DNA from: Moniliella sp. 'wahieum'
Lineage: Eukaryota > Basidiomycota > Moniliellomycetes > Moniliellales > Moniliellaceae
Reading direction: 5' to 3'
Assembly (NCBI GenBank): GCA_003971905.1
Contig: RSEE01000087.1
Span: 124,001-188,000 of the forward strand
Length of the DNA: 64,000 nt
Shown here: positions 58,352 to 64,000 of the stretch, one piece after another
Layout of the letters: the number at the start of each line of letters is the position of its first letter
Numbering within the stretch: position 1 is the stretch's first letter
Made by a program: the position numbers and the translations under genes
The notes under the pieces: model-generated
What the model saw: only the letters and a program-made list of their open reading frames with translations
Told to the model about the DNA's origin: nothing
Database searches by the model: none

Positions 58352-58660
58352 TTAATTATACGGACAATCTTCAAGGCAATTGAGCGGGTCGGGCAAGCCT
58401 CCGTTGGCTTGGGAGAACTGGGTAAAAGATTGGGACGAGCCGTGCTGGACAGCCTGCTGCCACGCCTCGTTCATCTCATTCAGCACTTCCCGGTAGCACT
58501 GTAGTTCTTCTTTTTGCCGCGCCGATTCGGCAGCGACGGTGCGCGCCACCACCAACGCCCGCGGACGCAGGTGCGGCCGGGCACCAGGCCCGACGCCCCC
58601 GGCCTGGACCAGCATGGCCAGGAGCGCAACGAGCAGCAGAATAAGGTAGGCACAGTGCAT
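58352..58660 (-). CDS. Small secreted protein (102 aa)
   Basis: A single uninterrupted frame from ATG 58660 to TAA 58352. Residues 1-20 (MHCAYLILLLVALLAMLVQA) form a strong signal peptide, with likely cleavage after LVQA. The mature part is about 82 residues: a Gly/Pro/Arg-rich start, a predicted helix (ARQKEELQCYREVLNEMNEA), a Gln/Ser-rich stretch, and a C-terminal CLEDC pair, giving three cysteines in the mature chain. No family recognised. Dibasic-like RPR near residue 33 could be a processing site. A longer frame extends upstream to 58996, but the signal peptide decides this start. Secreted effector-like or wall-associated roles are possible. Confidence 0.6.
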   Translation of the reverse strand: MHCAYLILLLVALLAMLVQAGGVGPGARPHLRPRALVVARTVAAESARQKEELQCYREVLNEMNEAWQQAVQHGSSQSFTQFSQANGGLPDPLNCLEDCPYN

Positions 58661-59458
58661 CTTGATGGTATGGGAGAGCCAAGGAATGGGAGGGGGCGGA
58701 AGGGAAAAGAGGTTGGTGGGGGGGGAAGCCAATGAAAGCCAATAGCAAAGGATGTTAAGTAGCTGTGGGTGCCGTAGCTCCGTGCTGCGGCTGGGGCGGG
58801 CATGGAGGCTGAAGAGGCAGCAGGGCGCCAGTGACGAGGGAAGATATATAGGAGGACTGGCGCCGTGGGCGGTGGAGGGTGGGGTGCCAGGGGCAGTGCA
58901 GCTGCCGCACCACGCACGGGGCCAGTGTCTGTGCTGTCGGTGGGGCTGGGGCAGTACAAAACTGCGCTGCTGTGCGCTGCTGTCCTGCTGTTCCACGCTG
59001 GCCGATGTCCAACAAAGCTACGCTTCTCTCCAACGCCACCGCATCTCCCCATTGCCTCTGGGTGTATGTTGGTGTATGTGTGCTGCTCAGCAACCGACAC
59101 CACTCCCTCTCTTCGTGCTGCCGCCTGCGCACGCTCCGACCGTCTCGAGCTGGGACGGCAGACAGGCAAGTGACACTGAGGGCAGCGGTACATATACTAC
59201 GTCGCACTGCTGTCGGGCGTCTCTCCATTGCGCGCTAAAAAGTATAACCAACGAGGGGGCAGTGATGCATGTGGACCGAACATGGATTGGAACAGTACAG
59301 CTGCACAGTGAGCAGGAGAGATCTTTTCGCCCGCCCCAAAACCCAAAACACAGCCATGTCCCCCCTACTGGAGCCATCCGTGGACGCGGTGGGCAGCCTC
59401 CTTCGGCGACCGATGGAGGAAGGTCATCGGGAGCCTCTAGGCGGCCAGCCTCGGTGGC
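58661..59458. promoter_or_regulatory. Promoter of the small secreted protein and 3' region of PEPCK
   Basis: About 800 bases. A TATATA string (58845-58850) lies about 185 bases upstream of the secreted-protein ATG on the minus strand. The rest, up to the PEPCK stop, has long but unconvincing frames on both strands (for example 58879-59238). No second gene is claimed. Confidence 0.4.
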
Positions 59459-61345
59459 TCAGTTGTTTGCTTGCCTGAAACGGTGCCAGGCCGCGCCGCC
59501 AATGGCCAGCAAGCCCACTGCCGAAAGCACATTGGTTGCAGTGAGCCACTTGGGGCGGACAAACTGCGTCCTAGGCCCTGCGGCAGCCACCGTTTCATGG
59601 ACATCGGCAGCGTACTTGCCAAACGCCTTGTTGAACTTGCGTGCCAGCGCATTCACTTCCAAGTCAAACTCCCACTTGTCCGGCCAGACGTTGCGCGGGT
59701 TGAGCAGCACCGACGGTACCCCCTTGACCGCCTTGGGCACCTGCAGACTAAACACGGGCAACGTCTCGTACTCGGCCTGGGCCAGCGTGCCATCATGAAT
59801 GGCATCAATGATAGCACGCGTGTACTTGAGCGGGCACCGCTTGCCCACCCCAAACTTGCCCCCCGTCCAACCCGTGTTGACCAACCAGCAGTCCACGTTG
59901 TACTTGGCCATGCGCTCTGCCAGCATGGCTGCGTACCGGCCCGGGTGGAGCACAATGAACGGCTGTCCGTAGCACGTGGAGAAGGTCGGCAGCGGTTCTG
60001 CCACGCCATCCTCGGTACCGGGCGTCTTGGACGTGTAGCCGGCGATAAAGTGGTACTGGGCCTGTTCGGTGGTCAGCTTGGACACGGGCGGGAGAACACC
60101 GTAGGCATCGCAGGTGAGCATCACAATGTTGCTCGGCGGTGCGTCGGCGATGCACGGGATCTTGGCATTGGGGTATACTCAATGGGATAGGCGCACCGTG
60201 TGTTCTCCGTCAAACTCGCATCGTCGTACAGCTCTTGCCGCCCCAAGCGGGAAAACACCACATTCTCCAGAATCGAGCCAAACCGGATCGCATTGTAAAT
60301 CTCGGGCTCCTTTTCGGCGCTGAGATCAATGCACTTGGCGTAGCAGCCACCCTCAATGTTGAACACCCCCGTATCCGACCACACATGCTCGTCGTCCCCG
60401 ATCCAACCGGGCCGGGTCCGCTGACAGCGTCGTCTTGCCCGTGCCGGAAAGACCAAAGAAGAGCGTCACATCCCCCTTGGGGCCTTGGTTGCACGAAGAG
60501 TGGAGCGAAAGCTGACCAAACTTGACGGGCTGCAGGTAATGCATGTAGGTAAACACACCTTTCTTCATCTCGCCAGCATACTCGGTACCAAGGATGACCA
60601 TCTCCTTGCGCTTAAAGTTGATCTCAACCGAGGTATTGGAGGTCATGCCGGCAGTGAACCGGTTGGCAGGGAATTGACCGGCATTGAAGATGGTCAGGTC
60701 GGGCTCGCCCCAATTCTCCAGTTCTTCGCGGGTGGGGCGGATGAGCATGTTGTGCATAAACAGCGCATGGTACGCTCGCGCACAGATGACCCGCACCTTG
60801 ATCCGGTACTTGGGGTCCCAGCCAGCATACCCATCAAACACATACACATCCTTGCGTGTGTTGAGGTAGTCGATCGCCCGCTCACGGTTGATCTCAAAGG
60901 TGTGCTCGTCCATCTTGATGTTGACCGGCCCCCACTGCGGTGTAGAAAAAGAGAGAGCCGAGAGCAGGGTGTGAGCCAAGGGAAGTCAATGCAAAGAGGG
61001 GCCAGGCAGCGACAGCCAAGAAGGGGAAAGGGAAAGGGAAAGAACTAAAAAAAGACGTACCCAGACATCGTCCTTGGACGTCTCTTCGTAGACGATGCGC
61101 TTGTCCTTGGGCGAGCGGCCCATCTTCTTGCCCGAGTAGTTGATCAAGGCGCCGGAGCGGGCAATGACAGCACCCTCCTTGCGCACAGCCTCTTCGTACA
61201 GGATGGCGATGGCGGCATTGCGCTTGATGGCGACCCGGTTCAGGTCCACGCCGGCCTCCGAGACGAGGGACAGCTTCTGGCCGAGCAGCTTGTACTCGGG
61301 GTTGTGGGTGGGCAGCTCGCCGTGGTAATTCCCGGGCGACGTCAT
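59459..61345 (-). CDS. PCK1: Phosphoenolpyruvate carboxykinase (ATP type) with a hydrophobic C-terminal tail
   Basis: Gluconeogenic enzyme converting oxaloacetate and ATP to PEP. Start [20 protein letters not shown] at 61345. Exon 1 ends DVW at 61061; an intron at 60935-61060 joins it to [20 protein letters not shown]. Motifs: [52 protein letters not shown] (substrate), [30 protein letters not shown] (ATP-binding kinase-1 loop), [19 protein letters not shown] (metal), [38 protein letters not shown]. Frame breaks at about 60417 and at the GGGG run 60170-60173. After the usual C terminus ([12 protein letters not shown]) the frame continues about 33 residues with a membrane-span-like segment flanked by basic residues, which is unusual for this cytosolic enzyme. 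Confidence 0.95.
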
Positions 61346-61997
61346 GGCTGGGTGGGTGGGGGTGGGGGGGGGGGGCAGGCAGCGCGCCTGCGGGGGGACG
61401 GGGGAGGGTCCTATATATACGGTGCATATACCCCGCGGTGTGGGATCGCCGGCTGAGGGTGGGGTGGCGTGCGGGCCGCCCCGCGTGGGTGCGCGAGTGT
61501 GGAAGAGAGGCGAAGCTTGCGGTGGGTGTGGTGGGTGCGGATGGCTGATAGCGCCAGCCGATGCTCCTGGCGCGCGTCGGAGCAGATCGGAGTGGGCAGG
61601 AGGAGGAGCAGGAGGCGCCGGCGGTCTGTGCGCGCCGCTGCCCAGCTGCGAGCAGGCGCCCGTCACGTGCGGCCCATGCCAGGGGCCGCGCTGTCGCCCA
61701 TGATTAATGATTAATGATTGGTGCCCGCTCGCCGCCACCCGGCCACGCCCGTCCTTCCCAGGGGTCAACAAACCCCTGGTCGGCTCCGGCCCGTTGCGTC
61801 CCGAGCGCATCCTCCGCCCTCGCCCCCCTACGTACACGCCCGCACCCCCCATCCCCCCCTCCCCTGCGCCTTGTCTGCGCCCCGCTAGCCCCGCTCTCTC
61901 TCCGCTACAGCCGCCCCCCCCCTTCTACACCGCCCGCAGCCCATCGCACGCGCCTCAGCCACTCCCACACTCATATCCAGATGCATCACGTGTCCGA
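61346..61997. promoter_or_regulatory. PEPCK promoter region and 3' region of Sde2
   Basis: About 650 bases. Near PEPCK: TATATATA (61412-61419), then GC-rich sequence. At 61701-61720 lies a period-7 ATTAATG repeat, TGATTAATGATTAATGATTG. The part near 61800-61990 is C-rich and may be the Sde2 3' UTR. No gene is recognised. Confidence 0.5.
61412..61419 (-). promoter_or_regulatory. TATA box of PEPCK
   Basis: TATATATA lies 67-74 bases upstream of the PEPCK ATG on the minus strand, a position typical of a TATA box with a short 5' UTR. PEPCK genes are commonly strongly induced by gluconeogenic carbon sources; no specific activator site is identified here. Confidence 0.65.
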
Positions 61998-62905
61998 TTA
62001 CAGGTGCGAAGGCGACGGCAAAGCCTGGCTGGCTGCCGCGCCCTTGGCCTTCTTCTTCTTCTTGGCCATGGCCAGCGCCACCGCATTCCGTGCGCCCGCC
62101 ACAGCCGCCCGGCTGTCCTCAACAAACTGGTGGTCGTTGATGCGCGCTTTGGACGATCCCTCAGCCAGCGCAGCAGGTGCGGGCGTGGACGCCGACGCCA
62201 AAGCCGAGGTGGTGGCCACCTGCTCTTCCTCCGAATCAAACTCGACGGCCTCTGCCAACGCGGCATCGGACGCCACCATCTTCTCCGCGGCCTCTTGCAG
62301 GTCACGTTCCGTCTTGGGCGTCCGGCCCAACATCTTTTCCAGCCGCTTGATCCGCGCTTGGTGCCGCGCATCCAACTGCTTTCGTCGTTCCGGCTCGGCT
62401 TGGAGGTACTCGGCAAGACGTTGGGCATCGCGCTTGACACTCAGCCGACGACCCGACAGGTCCCGACACGCACTCGTATCTTCCCCTTCTCCCGTACGGC
62501 GACGGGCACTCATGCGGCCGCCTTGGGCACGAAGCATACTGCCAAACCCACCCTTGCCCCCGGCAGAGGAGCCAACACACTCACCTCCTCCAGGGGGGGC
62601 ACGCACGTCGCCTCTGCCACGGCACGACCCGAGGGGAAGGCAACGATGCGCATGCGCCGTGGGCTCAGCGGGGCCAATGCGTCCAGCACTTCGCCCGCAG
62701 TCGTGTTGGCAGGCATGGAAACAGACAGGGTGTGGGAGAGGAAGGGCAGCCGGAGGCACACGGGCGACGAGCCCTGGCCCAAGCGGGCGAGGCAGGCGCG
62801 CACGCGCTGTGCGGCCACCGCCTCGTCGCGCTGCCGGCGGGCCACGGCGGGGGGCGACGGCGGGGACAACGGCGGGGACAACGGCGGGGCAAGCAGTGTC
62901 GACAT
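61998..62905 (-). CDS. sde2: Sde2-family protein (ubiquitin-like precursor, splicing/genome stability)
   Basis: Sde2 proteins are made as a ubiquitin-like fold followed by a GGKGG cleavage site. The freed C-terminal part acts in the spliceosome on selected introns and in silencing and genome stability. Start proposed at MSTLLAPPLSPP (62905). The ubiquitin-like part includes PVCLRLPFLSHTLSVSMPAN and TTAGEVLDALAPLSPRRMRI. Cleavage site GGKGGFGSMLRAQGGRMSAR is followed by the conserved CRDLSGRRLSVKRDAQRL and AEYLQAEPERRKQLDARHQA. The coiled, acidic and Lys-rich tail (AKKKKKAKGAAASQALPSPS) ends at 61998. The frame breaks at the C5 run 62557-62561: one more base joins LAPLPG to GKGGFGS. It is divergent from the ASC-1-like gene with about 275 bases between starts. 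Confidence 0.88.
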
Positions 62906-63180
62906 GGGCGGCGTAGATGCTGGTGGTGGGGGGGACAGAGCAGACGGCCCACCAGCGAGAGGCAGGTGGCAACTGCCGCCCGGCGGAACCAGCGAGGCGG
63001 AATGCATTTCCGCCGGCGAGTCACGAGGCAAGTGAACAATCAAACTTCAACCAAGTGGCTGTCACCCGTCACAGGCATCACCGCCACGCGAATCCTGCCG
63101 AGCAGCAGCCGCTGGTTGCGTCGCCCGCCGCCCCCACCTCCACCGCCACCCGCATCCCCACCCGCATCCCCACCCCCGCC
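62906..63180. promoter_or_regulatory. Divergent promoter, Sde2/ASC-1-like
   Basis: 275 bases between the two ATGs, GC-rich, with TGAACAATCAAACTTCAACC at 63032-63051 in the middle and a CCCGCATCCC repeat before the + strand ATG. The Sde2 frame is open through part of it, so a more upstream Sde2 start is possible. Confidence 0.4.
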
Positions 63181-64000
63181 ATGGCCGACGAGAGGCTGTT
63201 GCGCGTCTTGCTGGCCTCACCGGGCTGGACCCGCCGAGTGTGCAGGAGCAGCTCTTGCCCTACCTCCGCAGCCTCCCGCGCCCCGAGCAGGGCGAGCACC
63301 TGCGCTCCATGTTGGGCCCCGGCGCGCCGGTGGAAGAGGTGGTGGCGCTGCTCTCGCCCGCCACCAAGTTCCCCGCCCTGCCCTCGGCCGACTCGCTGCT
63401 GGCCGAAGGCTTTGCCCGCCACACCCACGCCGCGCCGCCCACCCCCGACCGGCCCCGGAGGGAGAAGCAAAAGAAAACGCAGCCTGGCCTGGCGCATACC
63501 AAGAAGGGCCACCTTCCTGCGCCCCGTGCTGTGCGCACCGTTGCGCCCACCGCCGGGCTGGTGTACAAGAAGGAGAATGCGCTCGATGCGATTGGAGCGC
63601 AGTACGGAGGCAAGAAGAAGCCCGTTTCTAATTCGGGATCCACCCACGCCGCACGGAGCACATCCGCCTCCCCTTCAGTCTCCTCTCCCCGCCCTGGCCA
63701 CCTCCCCTCGGCTCCGGCCACGCCGGAACCCGAGCCGACGCCCGAGACCCCCCCCACCCCCATCCCCACCTCCATCTCCATCCCCACTTCCTCCCTGACC
63801 CCGCCTCACGCTCGGTCGCAGCGCGTGCGCCGGACGACCCAGACGAGCAGGAAGACGGGTTGCTCCCTCTTCCCCAGTTCGAGCGGCCTAGCAAACCGAC
63901 GTCCGAGCTGGTGGAGATGGAGGATGCATTGGCCTTGCTACGTGTACCGCATCCTGCTGCCGCGGTGGCCCAGACGCGATGCTTTTGTGCAGGCCAAGTG
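63181..64000 (+). CDS. ASC-1/TRIP4-like protein, 5' part (cut by window end)
   Basis: Probable member of the activating signal cointegrator-1 family (human TRIP4, yeast Rqt4), part of the complex that splits collided ribosomes. Start MADERLLRVLLASPGW at 63181; one missing base near 63235 shifts to VQEQLLPYLRSLPRPEQGEH LRSMLGPGAPVEEVVALLSP, resembling the helical N-terminal domain of that family. A basic linker follows (PRREKQKKTQPGLAHTKKGH, TAGLVYKKENALDAIGAQYG), then a Pro/Ser/Thr-rich stretch. At the window end one frame reads QTRCFCAGQV, the place and C-x-C pattern where the C2HC5 zinc finger of ASC-1 begins. The assignment rests on pattern, not strong identity, and the gene is incomplete. 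Confidence 0.5.

Noticed and set aside
59471-60190. 239-codon + strand frame opposite PEPCK
   Set aside because: Shadow of the PEPCK coding frame on the other strand.

Overview
The window looks like nuclear DNA of a GC-rich, intron-poor basidiomycete fungus. The gene set points to one of the smut-related yeasts or fungi (Ustilaginomycotina-like). Genes have 0-3 short introns (about 50-180 bp) with GT-AG ends and TACTAAC/CTGAC-like branch points. They include fungal cell-wall, secretion and metabolism families, and coding regions are strongly G/C at third positions. The species is inferred, not proven.

Almost every conserved gene is interrupted by single-base frameshifts, typically a base missing from a short homopolymer. 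Reading across the frames restores recognisable full-length families. I treat these breaks as probable sequencing or assembly indels, so each gene is given as one span with its breaks noted.

Layout. 1-0.75 kb: 3' end of a Ser/Pro-rich gene. 0.88-1.16 kb: a 280-bp GGAAA polypurine tract. 1.46-6.02 kb (+): Rom-type Rho guanine-nucleotide exchange factor (DH-PH-CNH). 6.57-8.52 kb (-): secreted type-B carboxylesterase. 8.6-25.6 kb: a gene-poor, lower-GC island. It holds short tandem repeats, a 1.35-kb inverted-repeat hairpin element, a decayed Ty3/gypsy-like retroelement with LTR-like ends, telomere-like hexamers and an orphan exon-like fragment. 25.6-28.3 kb (+): an unrecognised Pro/Ser-rich coiled-coil protein. 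28.96-41.26 kb (+): a giant, mostly disordered, repeat-built protein of very roughly 4,000 residues.

41.9-64 kb is a dense housekeeping block: aspartyl aminopeptidase (-), aquaglyceroporin (+), striatin (+), TAF6 (-), Sec1 (+), a triose-phosphate-transporter-family carrier (+), a small secreted protein (-), PEP carboxykinase (-), Sde2 (-) and the 5' part of an ASC-1/TRIP4-like gene (+). Aminopeptidase/aquaporin, TAF6/Sec1 and Sde2/ASC-1 are divergent pairs sharing short promoters. The first two of these promoters carry a recurring palindrome related to TTGAACGTTCAA.

Several genes touch cell-wall integrity, polarised secretion and osmotic or carbon metabolism (Rho GEF, Sec1, striatin, aquaglyceroporin, PEPCK). 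They are not an operon, and no joint regulation is claimed beyond the shared promoter motif.
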